Numbered from the stretch's first letter, positions 15,387-23,673 are shown. The stretch: 30,286 nucleotides of DNA from Bacteroides sp. UBA1773 (GCA_002315285.1 DCGR01000082.1:1-30286), one strand, 5' to 3'. Translations and numbers: made by a program. The notes: generated from the letters alone by a model not told the origin.

Positions 15387-15413
15387 AAAGGGTCTTCATC
15401 GTGAAGACCCTTT
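15387..15413. terminator. Perfect 12-bp hairpin after the GH92 gene
   Basis: AAAGGGTCTTCA (15387-15398) pairs fully with TGAAGACCCTTT (15402-15413) around a TCG loop. The U-run after it is only three bases, so it may terminate weakly or stabilise the transcript end. It is 50 nt behind the GH92 stop. Confidence 0.7.
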
Positions 15414-15572
15414 GTGGAAATTCTAATGGTATTAATGTTCTAAGGTAAAAAAAGATTGTTCATCAGTTTTCAACACTGCAAAGGTCGGGTAATTTTTTTA
15501 TGTGGGCAAATAATTTTTTATGTTATAAAACACTTTTTTAGGCTTTTTGCCCGTATTTGAACGAAAAATAAC

Positions 15573-15580
15573 TACCTTCG
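15573..15580 (+). promoter_or_regulatory. Possible -7 box of the glnS promoter
   Basis: TACCTTCG differs from TAnnTTTG at one base and lies 28 bases before the glnS ATG. No -33 box at the right distance is obvious; TTGC occurs at 22 bases. Confidence 0.35.
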
Positions 15581-15608
15581 CGGCGGAAAACATAAAAAAT
15601 GTAAAGAA

Positions 15609-17348
15609 ATGGCAGAGATAAACGAAACTGAAACAAGCGAAAAGAAAAGCTTGAATTTCATAGAGCAGGCAGTGGTCAATGATCTTGCTGAAGGGAAAAA
15701 CGGAGGCAGGGTACAAACTCGTTTCCCGCCAGAACCCAATGGCTATCTGCACATTGGACATGCCAAAGCCATCTGTATGGATTTTGGCGTGGCTAAGAAA
15801 TATGGTGGAGTGTGCAACCTGCGTTTCGATGATACCAATCCCACCAAGGAGGATGTGGAGTATGTCGAAGCCATCAAGGAAGACATCAAGTGGCTGGGAT
15901 TCGAATGGGGCAACGAGTTTTACGCATCCGATTATTTCCAGCAGTTATGGGATTTTGCCATCAGGCTCATCAAGGAAGGAAAGGCCTACATCGATGAGCA
16001 GACTTCTGAGCAGATAGCCGAACAAAAGGGAACACCCACCATTCCCGGACAGGAGAGCCCTTATCGCAATCGTCCTGTCGAGGAAACATTGGAACTGTTC
16101 GAGAAGATGAATCGTGGTGAAATCGAAGAAGGCAAGATGGTGTTGCGTGCCAAAATAGATATGGCAAGTCCGAACATGCACTTCCGCGACCCTATCATCT
16201 ATCGTGTTGTCAATGCTCCTCATCATCGTACTGGTACGACTTGGAAGGCTTATCCGATGTATGATTTTGCACACGGGCAGTCGGATTATTTCGAGGGTGT
16301 AACCCACTCGCTTTGCACACTTGAGTTCGTGCCTCACCGTCCGCTCTACGATTTGTTCGTCGATTGGGTGAAAGACGGGAAGGACCTGAACGATAATCGT
16401 CCTCATCAGTATGAGTTCAACAAGTTGAACCTCAACTACACTCTTATGAGCAAGCGCAACCTTCTCATTTTGGTAAAGGAGCATCTTGTCGATGGTTGGG
16501 ACGACCCTCGTATGCCAACCATTTGTGCTTTCCGCCGTCGTGGTTATTCTCCGGAGTCTATCCGCAAATTTGTCGATAAGATCGGCTACACCACCTACGA
16601 TGCACTCAACGACTTTGCCCTTCTTGAAAGTGCGGTGCGTGACGATTTGAATCAGCGTGCCACACGTGTCAGCGCGGTGCTCAATCCTGTGAAACTTACC
16701 ATCGTCAATTATCCTGAAAACCAGGTGGAGGTGATGGAGGCCATCAACAATCCAGAGGATGAGAGTGCGGGCACTCATACCATTGAGTTTAGTCGCAACT
16801 TGTGGATGGAACGCGATGACTTCATGGAGGATGCTCCAAAGAAGTATTTCCGCATGACTCCCGGACAGGAGGTTCGTTTGAAGAATGCCTATATCGTGAA
16901 GTGTACGGGTTGTGTAAAGGATGAGGATGGCAACATCGTGGAGGTATTGGCTGAGTATGATGCTGAGTCGAAAACCGGTATGCCAGGCAGCAACCGTAAG
17001 GTCAAGGGCACACTCCATTGGGTGAGTCGTGACCATTGCTTGAAAGCAGAGGTGCGTCTTTATGACCGGTTGTGGATGGTCGAGAACCCTCGTGACGAGA
17101 TGGCAGCCATCCGCGAAGCACAAAATTGCGATGCACTCACGGCTATGAAGCAAATGATCAATCCTGATTCTCTGCATGTGCTTACCGAGTGCTACGTGGA
17201 GAAGTATCTGGCCATGGCTCGTCCACTCGATTATCTGCAATTCCAGCGCACGGGTTATTTCACCGTCGATAAGGATTCTACGGCTGAGCATCTCATTTTC
17301 AACAAAACCGTTGGACTGAAGGATACTTGGAGCAAGGTCAATAAATAG
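15609..17348 (+). CDS. glnS: Glutaminyl-tRNA synthetase
   Basis: A cytosolic class I enzyme that charges tRNA-Gln with glutamine using ATP. The 579 residues are of normal length. The HIGH motif is in PEPNGYLHIGHAKA (HIGH at 48-51), the KMSKS-type loop is LMSKRNL (279-285), and the glutamine-specific stretch RFDDTNPTKEDVEYVE is present. The C-terminal anticodon-binding barrels are complete, ending with HWVSRDHCLKAEVRLYDRLW and further. Having GlnRS means the organism need not rely on the GatCAB route for Gln-tRNA. The DedA gene follows after 15 nt and is probably cotranscribed. Confidence 0.97.
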   Translation: MAEINETETSEKKSLNFIEQAVVNDLAEGKNGGRVQTRFPPEPNGYLHIGHAKAICMDFGVAKKYGGVCNLRFDDTNPTKEDVEYVEAIKEDIKWLGFEWGNEFYASDYFQQLWDFAIRLIKEGKAYIDEQTSEQIAEQKGTPTIPGQESPYRNRPVEETLELFEKMNRGEIEEGKMVLRAKIDMASPNMHFRDPIIYRVVNAPHHRTGTTWKAYPMYDFAHGQSDYFEGVTHSLCTLEFVPHRPLYDLFVDWVKDGKDLNDNRPHQYEFNKLNLNYTLMSKRNLLILVKEHLVDGWDDPRMPTICAFRRRGYSPESIRKFVDKIGYTTYDALNDFALLESAVRDDLNQRATRVSAVLNPVKLTIVNYPENQVEVMEAINNPEDESAGTHTIEFSRNLWMERDDFMEDAPKKYFRMTPGQEVRLKNAYIVKCTGCVKDEDGNIVEVLAEYDAESKTGMPGSNRKVKGTLHWVSRDHCLKAEVRLYDRLWMVENPRDEMAAIREAQNCDALTAMKQMINPDSLHVLTECYVEKYLAMARPLDYLQFQRTGYFTVDKDSTAEHLIFNKTVGLKDTWSKVNK

Positions 17349-17363
17349 GCTTTTCCCATTTGT

Positions 17364-17990
17364 ATGGCTGAATTTATTACTTGGTGCCTCGATAACCTGA
17401 ATTATTGGACCATCACATTGTTGATGACCATCGAAAGTTCGTTCATTCCTTTCCCCTCAGAGGTTGTTGTGCCGCCAGCTGCTTACAAGGCCGCTGGGGG
17501 CGATGAGCTCAATGTGGGACTGGTTGTGTTGTTTGCCACCATTGGTAGCGACTTGGGTGCTATCATCAATTATTACTTGGCTTGTTGGTTGGGTCGCCCC
17601 ATCATTTACAAGTTTGCCGATAGCCGGCTGGGGCATCTCTGCCTGTTGTCTCGACAGAAAATAGAATATGCAGAGCAATATTTCAACGATCATGGCATTG
17701 TGTCTACTTTCGTGGGTCGCCTTATCACCGTTGTCCGTCAGCTCATCAGCATTCCTGCCGGACTGGCTCGTATGAAGTTTTCCACCTTTATGCTTTATAC
17801 CACACTTGGCGCGGGCATTTGGAATGTCATCCTTGCTGTGATAGGTTATAGTCTTCAGAGTGTTGTCCCCGAGGATCAGCTTCTCGAAACGGTTACACGT
17901 TACAGTCACGAAATAGGTTTTGCCATCCTTGCGGTGGTGGTTCTTGCTGTAGCATGGATTTTGCTTCGCAAAAGGAGAAGAACAACGTAA
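17364..17990 (+). CDS. DedA-family inner membrane protein
   Basis: A 208-residue integral membrane protein of the DedA superfamily, a group that includes undecaprenyl-phosphate and phospholipid flippases (UptA, DedA/VTT proteins). Family signatures are the re-entrant loop E-S-S-F-I-P-F-P-S-E-V-V-V-P-P (about 24-38), the G-S-D-L-G-A segment, and G-R-x(6)-R-Q-L-I-S-I-P-A-G-x-A-R-M (about 118-136), which carries the conserved arginines and PAG motif. About five hydrophobic segments are visible and the protein ends in a basic tail (RKRRRTT). Substrate cannot be assigned. It follows glnS closely. Confidence 0.92.
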   Translation: MAEFITWCLDNLNYWTITLLMTIESSFIPFPSEVVVPPAAYKAAGGDELNVGLVVLFATIGSDLGAIINYYLACWLGRPIIYKFADSRLGHLCLLSRQKIEYAEQYFNDHGIVSTFVGRLITVVRQLISIPAGLARMKFSTFMLYTTLGAGIWNVILAVIGYSLQSVVPEDQLLETVTRYSHEIGFAILAVVVLAVAWILLRKRRRTT

Positions 17991-18010
17991 GTCACGAGAA
18001 CATAAAACGC

Positions 18011-18038
18011 CAGAGCCCACTTTCCCAAGTGGACTCTG
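18011..18038. terminator. Bidirectional terminator-like hairpin between convergent genes
   Basis: CAGAG (18011-18015) pairs with CTCTG (18034-18038) and CCACTT (18017-18022) with AAGTGG (18027-18032), with one internal C-A mismatch and a TCCC loop. It sits between the DedA stop and the S1/P1 nuclease stop. U-runs are short on both strands, so its strength is uncertain. Confidence 0.6.
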
Positions 18039-18083
18039 TTGCTCAACCCTATCTGTGTTTTGGAGAGGAACCGTTGTCTTTGC

Positions 18084-18959
18084 TTATTGGACGGGGGCGA
18101 ATATGTCGTCCAGTATGGTGGCCAAACGGTAACCAGCATTACGCAATTGCGAATATAGCAGGGGACGCATTTCGGCGGGAAGCCGATCGGGGAGCGTATC
18201 ATTCTCCTTATACTTTACGGCAATGTCCCATGAGTCGTGAGCGCTGCTACGCCCATAGTCGTAGATGTCTCCTTTGCAGATTGCAGCAATCTCTGTTTGC
18301 GTAGCCGTATCCACAAGAAATGCCAGATCGCTGAAACTCCATGGAGCATCTTGGCTCATGATGCCACCATCCCAGAACGAATGGTATGTGGTCTCCTTAC
18401 CTTTATATGTTACTTTGAAGTTCCCTTTCATCGGGCCATCTGGGAAAACAATGTGCATGGGGCAGTGCATATCACCTAAAAAATGAACTATTAGCGAAAT
18501 GGCTCGCTTGCGTTCTTCGGGGTCCATGTTGTTGGCATTTTCCTTTAGCTGTTTGGATAGCTTGGCCGTGTAGTACAGTATGTTGTTGATGTAGCGTCCG
18601 TTCAGGTTGTCGGTAGGGTAGGGCTCTCCCTTTTCGTCCACGGTAAACGAATGGCTCCATGGCGAAATGTTTTCCGGAGTGGAAAAATCGAATCCCTTGA
18701 GCCATTTCACACGGGCGTCGTCTGGATTGGTAGGCACAAACCCCAAATCCATCTGCCATACGCTACGGTAGGTGTCGGCATCGGAGGCTACGGAAACGAT
18801 GGTCATTCCATCCAGATACTTCTTCATGATGTCTTTGGCTTCAGGAGTAAGATGGTCGTAGGCAACTTTGGCTACGGTGGCATGCCCCAATCCTCCCCAA
18901 GCCAGTAGGGACGGAGTGCAAAGGATTAGGCAAATGCCCAATAAGGTGGCTTTCTTCAT
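18084..18959 (-). CDS. Secreted S1/P1-type zinc nuclease
   Basis: A trinuclear-zinc phosphodiesterase family that degrades single-stranded nucleic acids and removes 3'-phosphates. The 291 residues begin with a signal peptide ending at Ala20, so that Trp21 becomes the mature N-terminus, as needed for zinc binding in this family. The expected ligands can be matched: W21, H26, D62, H103, H159, D163, H169 (HFLGDMHCPMH), H193 and D197 (HSFWD). It is therefore a complete enzyme, probably periplasmic, for nucleic-acid or phosphate scavenging. The start at 18959 is chosen for its signal peptide; an earlier ATG at 19043 lacks one. It lies 97 nt behind manC. Confidence 0.92.
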   Translation of the reverse strand: MKKATLLGICLILCTPSLLAWGGLGHATVAKVAYDHLTPEAKDIMKKYLDGMTIVSVASDADTYRSVWQMDLGFVPTNPDDARVKWLKGFDFSTPENISPWSHSFTVDEKGEPYPTDNLNGRYINNILYYTAKLSKQLKENANNMDPEERKRAISLIVHFLGDMHCPMHIVFPDGPMKGNFKVTYKGKETTYHSFWDGGIMSQDAPWSFSDLAFLVDTATQTEIAAICKGDIYDYGRSSAHDSWDIAVKYKENDTLPDRLPAEMRPLLYSQLRNAGYRLATILDDIFAPVQ

Positions 18960-19056
18960 GATTTCTTGTTGATTTGTTAGGTGTTTGATTGTCCTGATGT
19001 TTTTGAATGGAACACTGTTTTGGAAAATATCCGGTAATTTCATGTCTGCATCTGGG

Positions 19057-20115
19057 TTATTCTGCGAAATCCCTGATGCGCTGTTCCTCGGCTATCCGGC
19101 AGATGAGTAGCGTGTTGTTCTTTTCAGCCACGATGTAGCCATCAAGTCCCTGTATCACCACCTTTCGCTCTTCAGTGGTGTGTACCATGCAGTTTCGGCT
19201 TTCGTACATTTGTATGTTGTCACCGATCATCACGTTGCCATCATGGTCTTTGTCCATGTTGTCTTGCAGCGAGCTCCAGGTGCCGAGGTCGCTCCAGCCG
19301 ATGCTTGCCGGCATTACGAATATCTCCTCGGCCTTTTCCATCACGGCATAGTCGATGGAGATGTTCTCGCACAGAGGGAATTCCTTGTCAACCATTTCCT
19401 GTTCCTTTTCGGTAAAGAAGTACGGGAGAAGCCGTTCGAATACGTTGGCGATGTTTGGAGCATACACCCTGATGGAATTGACGATGGTGTTTACATTCCA
19501 TACGAAAATGCCTGAGTTCCAGAAATAATAGTCTTTCTCAATGTATTTGCGGGCAGTGGCCAAGTCTGGTTTCTCCTTGAAAGCATCGACGCGGAAAATC
19601 TCTTTGTTCGATACTGCAGGCCGTGTCGTGTCGGCTTCTATGTAGCCATATCCCGTTTCCGGCCGGTTGGGGCGTAAGCCGATCGTCACGATGGCGTCTG
19701 ATGCTTCCGTATATGACAAGGCGGAACCAATCAGTCGCTGAAACTCCGTTGTGTTCAGTACCAGATGGTCCGAGGGGGTTATTACGAGGTTGGCTTTCGG
19801 ATAATTCTTCTTTATTTTCCAGCTCACGTAGGCGATGCAGGGTGCTGTGTTTCTTCTGCAAGGTTCTGACAGTATGTGGTCGTCTTGGATTTCAGGCAAT
19901 TGTTGCTTGACGATGTTGGCATAGCTGCCTGAGGTGACCACCCAGATGTTTTCGGGTGGACAAATGCCCTGAAAGCGGTCCATGGTGAGCTGTAGCAATG
20001 TGCGCCCACATCCCAAAATGTCGAGGAACTGTTTCGGAAAGTCGGTGGTGCTCATGGGCCAGAATCTACTGCCTTTGCCACCGGCCATTATCACCAAATG
20101 GTTGTTTTTTGTCAT
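19057..20115 (-). CDS. manC: Mannose-1-phosphate guanylyltransferase (GDP-mannose synthesis)
   Basis: This cytosolic enzyme makes GDP-mannose from mannose-1-phosphate and GTP, feeding GDP-fucose and polysaccharide synthesis. The nucleotidyltransferase signature MAGGKGSRFWPMSTTDFPKQ (10-29) is clear, as are TPSDHLV, the GYGYIEAD loop, FKEKPD and FWNSGIFVWN. At 352 residues it has only the transferase domain and lacks the C-terminal phosphomannose-isomerase cupin of the bifunctional ManC/AlgA type. The start at 20115 (MTKNNHLVIMAGG) is preferred over 20142, since the extra residues overlap the promoter region and are not family-like. Confidence 0.93.
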   Translation of the reverse strand: MTKNNHLVIMAGGKGSRFWPMSTTDFPKQFLDILGCGRTLLQLTMDRFQGICPPENIWVVTSGSYANIVKQQLPEIQDDHILSEPCRRNTAPCIAYVSWKIKKNYPKANLVITPSDHLVLNTTEFQRLIGSALSYTEASDAIVTIGLRPNRPETGYGYIEADTTRPAVSNKEIFRVDAFKEKPDLATARKYIEKDYYFWNSGIFVWNVNTIVNSIRVYAPNIANVFERLLPYFFTEKEQEMVDKEFPLCENISIDYAVMEKAEEIFVMPASIGWSDLGTWSSLQDNMDKDHDGNVMIGDNIQMYESRNCMVHTTEERKVVIQGLDGYIVAEKNNTLLICRIAEEQRIRDFAE

Positions 20116-20146
20116 GTCGGTATTATCTGTAAAAAAAAACAATGAG

Positions 20147-20154
20147 CAAATTTA
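20147..20154 (-). promoter_or_regulatory. -7 box of the manC promoter
   Basis: TAAATTTG on the minus strand fits TAnnTTTG and lies 31 bases before the manC start codon. No good -33 box is seen at 18-21 bases. Confidence 0.5.
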
Positions 20155-20177
20155 CGGATTATTTCTGATAATTACTG

Positions 20178-20185
20178 TATATTTG
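20178..20185 (+). promoter_or_regulatory. -7 box of the epimerase promoter
   Basis: TATATTTG fits TAnnTTTG and lies 27 bases before the ATG at 20213. The -33 position is a poor match. It is divergent from the manC -7 box, 23 bases away. Confidence 0.5.
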
Positions 20186-20212
20186 CAAAAAGTTTTATAT
20201 ATCACACTAATT

Positions 20213-21421
20213 ATGAACAAAAGTATGTTTTTTGCAGCTTTGGCCATGGTTGGCTTGGCTGCGTGTGCACCTGCTCAGAAGCAGGAAACCACTAAATCAG
20301 GTTTGAATCCTGCCAATTTTGAGTCGGTGTTTGGCGGTAAGGAGACTCATCTTTACACGTTGACCAATAACAATGGGGTAGAGGTTTGCATTACCAACTT
20401 TGGCGCACGTATTGTGTCGGTCATGGTTCCCGACAAGGAAGGCAATTTCGTCGATGTGGCCCTTGGTTTCGATAAGGTCACCGATTACGAGACCATTCCT
20501 TCCGATTTCGGTGCTACCATTGGCCGCTATGCCAATCGTATCAATCAAGGCAAGATTACGGTCGATGGCGTTGAGTATCAGTTGCCTCGCAACAACAATG
20601 GCATCCATTGTCTCCATGGAGGCAGCACGCTTACTCCCGAACCTTTGGGCTGGCAGTATGCAGTGTTCAATGCCGATGCCGTTACCCCTAACAGCATTAC
20701 CCTTTCGTACGTGAGCCCCGACATGGAAGCCAATTTCCCTGGTACTGTCAATCTGAAAGTCATCTTCACCTTGACCGATGCCAACGAAATCGACATCAAT
20801 TACGAGGCTACTACCGACAAAAAGACGGTCATCAACCTCACCAACCACTCTTACTTCAATCTCAATGCCGATGCGAGTCCGATTATCGACAACATCCTTG
20901 CCATCAATGCAGACTACTTCACTCCCGTCGATGACACCTTCATGACCTCCGGAGAGATCCGTCCCGTTGAAGGCACTGTCATGGACTTCCGTCAGGGTCG
21001 TGTCATCGGTGAGGTTGTCAATGCCGACGACGATCAGATTCACAATGGCAAGGGTATAGACCACAACTGGGTGCTCAATGCCAAGCGCGACATCAACGTG
21101 CCGGCAGCCATGGTTTGGAGCAAGAACACAGGCATCACCCTTACCGTTTTCACCGACGAGCCTGGTCTGCAGATTTATACGGGCAATTTCCTCGATGGTA
21201 CCGTCACAGGCAAGGGCGGCCAGCTTTATGGCCAGCGCACAGCCATTTGTCTGGAAAGCCAGAAGTTCCCCGACAGCCCCAACAAGGGCAATCTCGAAGG
21301 CTGGTACTCTGCCGAGCTGAATCCGGGCGAAACCTATCACAGCCGTTGCAAGTTCGTGTTTGGCACCCGCTGTTGTGAGGAACACGAATCGTGTCAGCAT
21401 TGCGAGCATCACAACAAGTGA
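20213..21421 (+). CDS. galM: Aldose 1-epimerase (galactose mutarotase family), lipoprotein with a Cys/His-rich tail
   Basis: Mutarotases interconvert alpha and beta anomers of galactose or glucose. The 402 residues open with a lipoprotein signal ending LAAC (lipid Cys18), so this is an exported form. Family motifs are GATIGRYANRI (100-110), IHCLHGG (131-137), the catalytic-acid His212 in LTNHSYFNL, and the catalytic base Glu348 in CLESQKFPDSPN. The fold should end near GTR386. After it comes an unusual tail, CCEEHESCQHCEHHNK, with four cysteines and four histidines in 16 residues. An exported mutarotase fits the sugar-handling genes nearby. The start at 20213 is set by the signal peptide; the open frame upstream overlaps the divergent manC gene. 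Confidence 0.92.
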   Translation: MNKSMFFAALAMVGLAACAPAQKQETTKSGLNPANFESVFGGKETHLYTLTNNNGVEVCITNFGARIVSVMVPDKEGNFVDVALGFDKVTDYETIPSDFGATIGRYANRINQGKITVDGVEYQLPRNNNGIHCLHGGSTLTPEPLGWQYAVFNADAVTPNSITLSYVSPDMEANFPGTVNLKVIFTLTDANEIDINYEATTDKKTVINLTNHSYFNLNADASPIIDNILAINADYFTPVDDTFMTSGEIRPVEGTVMDFRQGRVIGEVVNADDDQIHNGKGIDHNWVLNAKRDINVPAAMVWSKNTGITLTVFTDEPGLQIYTGNFLDGTVTGKGGQLYGQRTAICLESQKFPDSPNKGNLEGWYSAELNPGETYHSRCKFVFGTRCCEEHESCQHCEHHNK

Positions 21422-21427
21422 CATACC

Positions 21428-21475
21428 AACGAGAGAAGAGTGGCCACCGTTGTGTGGCTACTCCCGTCTCTCGTT
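21428..21475 (+). terminator. Long hairpin after the epimerase gene
   Basis: AACGAGAGA (21428-21436) pairs perfectly with TCTCTCGTT (21467-21475), and inside it GAGTGGCCA (21438-21446) pairs with TGGCTACTC (21455-21463) with one mismatch. It starts seven bases behind the stop codon. The U-run is weak, so it may serve as a 3' stabiliser as well as a terminator. Confidence 0.65.
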
Positions 21476-21514
21476 CTGATTATCGGCATTTATTAATCCC
21501 TAATTCCTTATACA

Positions 21515-22156
21515 ATGAAAATACAGCTTATCCGTAGTGTTGGCGCAAGCCTGATTGGGTTGTTGTTGGTCCTTTGGCCCGATGTTGCCTTGCAATATTT
21601 GGTGATAGCCATTGGCGCGTTGTTCTTCGTTCCGGCCTTGTGGTCTGTCATCCGTTATTTCACGCGTCCATCGGCTGAGCGTCCGCTTTTCCCGATGGCG
21701 CCAGTTGGCAGTGCCCTTTTCGGTTTTCTGCTCATGATTGCTCCCTCGTTCTTTGTCAGCATCTTCATGCTCCTTTTTGGTGCTTTGCTTACCTATTTGG
21801 GGTTGAGCATGATTATCTCGTTGGTGGCAGCTCATCGCTGGTCCTCTTTTTCCTGGATGTTCTTTTTGGCTCCTGTAGTGCTTACAGCGATTGGCATTAT
21901 TGTGCTCGTCGATCCTTTTGGATCGGCATCGGTCAGTTTTCTGCTGTTGGGCATAGGAATTTTGGCGTATGGAGTCATCGATCTTGTCTATAATTACTTT
22001 TTCAAACTTCGCAGGCAGGAGTCTGCATTCATCAGTAAGGTGACCGATGTCCACGATGCCGAATCAGCTGAGGAAATCCCCAATGTGGAGGATGCGGAGA
22101 TTGTTTCCGACGAGGGTGAAGCGTCTGTCGATGATGACCGACAGCCAAAGGAATAA
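21515..22156 (+). CDS. DUF308 (HdeD-like) inner membrane protein
   Basis: A 213-residue membrane protein with six hydrophobic segments in three pairs (about residues 8-30, 30-50, 66-85, 87-108, 112-135 and 138-160), the layout of DUF308/HdeD-like proteins, in which short LLxGxLxIxxGI-like units repeat. It ends in an acidic, disordered cytosolic tail (DAESAEEIPNVEDAE onward). HdeD in E. coli is linked with acid resistance, but no function can be transferred here. It stands alone, 93 nt behind the epimerase, and converges on miaA with a four-base gap between stop codons. Confidence 0.82.
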   Translation: MKIQLIRSVGASLIGLLLVLWPDVALQYLVIAIGALFFVPALWSVIRYFTRPSAERPLFPMAPVGSALFGFLLMIAPSFFVSIFMLLFGALLTYLGLSMIISLVAAHRWSSFSWMFFLAPVVLTAIGIIVLVDPFGSASVSFLLLGIGILAYGVIDLVYNYFFKLRRQESAFISKVTDVHDAESAEEIPNVEDAEIVSDEGEASVDDDRQPKE

Positions 22157-22160
22157 GGAA

Positions 22161-22913
22161 TCAGGAATCCACACCTAACAGACTACAGATGTAGTCTGTT
22201 TTCTTTTGTGTCGGCAGCGATGCGTCGATCCATTCTACTACGAATCCGCGTCGTTCCATGCCGTGGAACCATGTCATTTGTCGTTTGGCGAATTGGTGGA
22301 TGGCAATTTCGAGTTGGCCAAACATCTCTTTGTACGACAATTCGCCGAGGATGTGCAATGTCACGTATTTGTATTCCAGGCCATAGTGGAGCAATGCGTT
22401 GATGCTCACGCCATTGTTTATGAGCCCCCGTATCTCGTCCACCATGCCTTCGTCGAGACGTTGTCGCAGACGGGCTGAGATTCTTTCCCTACGCAGTTCC
22501 CTACTGATGTCGATGCCAATGAGCAGGTTGTTGATGCGAGGAAACGACGCATCCTCGTGGGCAAAGTCGTAGGCTTTCAGTACGGATTCCACGTAGAGCC
22601 CTGTTCCTCCACACAGAACAGGCAGCAGTCCTTTGCTCCTCACCAGTTGGTAAGCCTTCAGGAAGTCGCGTTGGTATTCATACACATTGTATTTGTAGCC
22701 CGGTTCCACAATGTCTATCAGGTGATGCGGAATGGTGTCTTCTCCCACCCGGTATTCGTCAAGGTCCTTGCCGGTGCCGATGTCCATGCGTCGATACACT
22801 TGCCGGCTGTCTGCACTTATCACCTCCGAGTGTAGGCGGTAGGCCAAATCCACAGCCAGCGATGTCTTTCCCGATGCGGTGGGTCCTACGATGGTCACAA
22901 GCTCATGGTTCAT
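22161..22913 (-). CDS. miaA: tRNA dimethylallyltransferase MiaA, short form without the usual insertion domain
   Basis: MiaA adds a dimethylallyl group to A37 of tRNAs that read UNN codons. The 250 residues show the P-loop GPTASGKT (10-17), SADSRQVYRRMDIGTGK (33-49), GGTGLYVESVL (102-112) and the C-terminal HQFAKRQMTWF (206-216). Typical MiaA has about 300 or more residues. Here the sequence runs from GGTGLY almost straight to LLIGIDISREL, so the insertion that in E. coli MiaA contacts the anticodon stem-loop is largely missing. Bacteroidota often have two miaA genes, and this looks like the shorter paralogue. The start codon overlaps the stop of the Crp/Fnr gene as ATGA, which implies translational coupling. 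The extra open frame upstream is inside that gene. Confidence 0.9.
   Translation of the reverse strand: MNHELVTIVGPTASGKTSLAVDLAYRLHSEVISADSRQVYRRMDIGTGKDLDEYRVGEDTIPHHLIDIVEPGYKYNVYEYQRDFLKAYQLVRSKGLLPVLCGGTGLYVESVLKAYDFAHEDASFPRINNLLIGIDISRELRRERISARLRQRLDEGMVDEIRGLINNGVSINALLHYGLEYKYVTLHILGELSYKEMFGQLEIAIHQFAKRQMTWFHGMERRGFVVEWIDASLPTQKKTDYICSLLGVDS
22177..22206 (+). terminator. Terminator of the DUF308 gene, embedded in the miaA coding end
   Basis: AACAGACTACA (22177-22187) and TGTAGTCTGTT (22190-22200) are perfect inverted repeats, so the stem has about ten pairs with a four-base loop, and it is followed by TTCTTTT. It lies 20 bases behind the DUF308 stop and inside the last codons of miaA on the other strand. 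Confidence 0.72.
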
Positions 22914-23617
22914 CCTATGCGCGAAACTTTTCTGAGTCGTTCTTCGTCTATCAGTTTTATCTTGCGTCCGTCGATGGCGATAAGCTTTTCGTTGGCAAAG
23001 TTCGAGAGGGTCCTGATGGCGTTTGAGGTGGTCATGTTCGAAAGGCTGGCCAGGTCCTCGCGCGACAGGAAGATGCTTAGCGTGCAGCCGTCTTCCTCCA
23101 TGCCGTAGGAGTTTTTCAGCACCAATAGCGATTCGGCCAACCGTCCGCGTATGTGTTTCTGGGTCAGGTTTACTGTCCGTGAGTCGCTGATGCCCAAATC
23201 CACCGACAGCTGGCGGATGAAGAACATGGCCAGTCCTGCATTGGCGTTGATGAGGGTGCAGATTATGTCCATGGGAATCAGGCAGATGGTACACGTTTCG
23301 AATGCGGCAGCGTTGGTCACATAGTCTTCGTCGGCAAAAAAGGCGCGATAGGCAAAATATTCCTTGTGGTTGATGACCCTTATGATCTGGTTCCTGCCAC
23401 CCACACCTTGTTTCGATATTTTCACCTTTCCCGAAAGCAAGCACATCAGGTACTGAGGTTTCTCGCTCTCATAGTAGATCATTTCATTCTTCTTGTAAAC
23501 CTGAATCGTGAAATTCTGTGCCAACAACACACGCTGCTCTGGTGTCAGTGGAAGCCACAAATCGGGAATACATCCCGCAATTTCCTCTTCCGTCAACACC
23601 TTTTTTACCTTTTCCAT
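22910..23617 (-). CDS. Crp/Fnr-family transcription regulator
   Basis: A 235-residue cytosolic regulator. An N-terminal cyclic-nucleotide-binding-type beta-roll spans about 20-135 (LLSGKVKISKQ), a long dimerisation helix about 135-165, and a winged helix-turn-helix about 165-225, with LSREDLASLSNMTTSNAIRTL as recognition region. The Cys pattern of an Fnr [4Fe-4S] cluster is not present, and the usual cAMP-binding arginine/serine set is not evident, so the ligand is unknown. It is coupled to miaA by an ATGA overlap and has its own promoter at 23642-23673. Possible targets include the neighbouring surface operon, but nothing in the sequence proves this. Confidence 0.9.
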   Translation of the reverse strand: MEKVKKVLTEEEIAGCIPDLWLPLTPEQRVLLAQNFTIQVYKKNEMIYYESEKPQYLMCLLSGKVKISKQGVGGRNQIIRVINHKEYFAYRAFFADEDYVTNAAAFETCTICLIPMDIICTLINANAGLAMFFIRQLSVDLGISDSRTVNLTQKHIRGRLAESLLVLKNSYGMEEDGCTLSIFLSREDLASLSNMTTSNAIRTLSNFANEKLIAIDGRKIKLIDEERLRKVSRIG

Positions 23618-23641
23618 GTTCTACAACATTGTTTTACAGCA

Positions 23642-23673
23642 CAAAGGTAATTCATTTATTTCATTCCCACCAA
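23642..23673 (-). promoter_or_regulatory. Promoter of the Crp/Fnr gene and miaA
   Basis: On the minus strand TTGG (23673-23670), a 20-base spacer and TACCTTTG (23649-23642). The predicted start leaves a leader of about 20 nt. Confidence 0.65.

Noticed and set aside
15945..17291. A 448-codon open frame on the minus strand opposite glnS
   Set aside because: It lies wholly inside glnS, has no promoter, signal or family-like motif, and reflects the codon bias of the real gene.
20297..21424. A 375-codon open frame on the minus strand opposite the epimerase gene
   Set aside because: It is the antisense shadow of a gene with catalytic residues all in place; the product is a valine-rich sequence with no domain.
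22914..23444. A 177-codon upstream extension of miaA
   Set aside because: It overlaps the Crp/Fnr gene in another frame; the P-loop protein begins at 22913 with an ATGA overlap.
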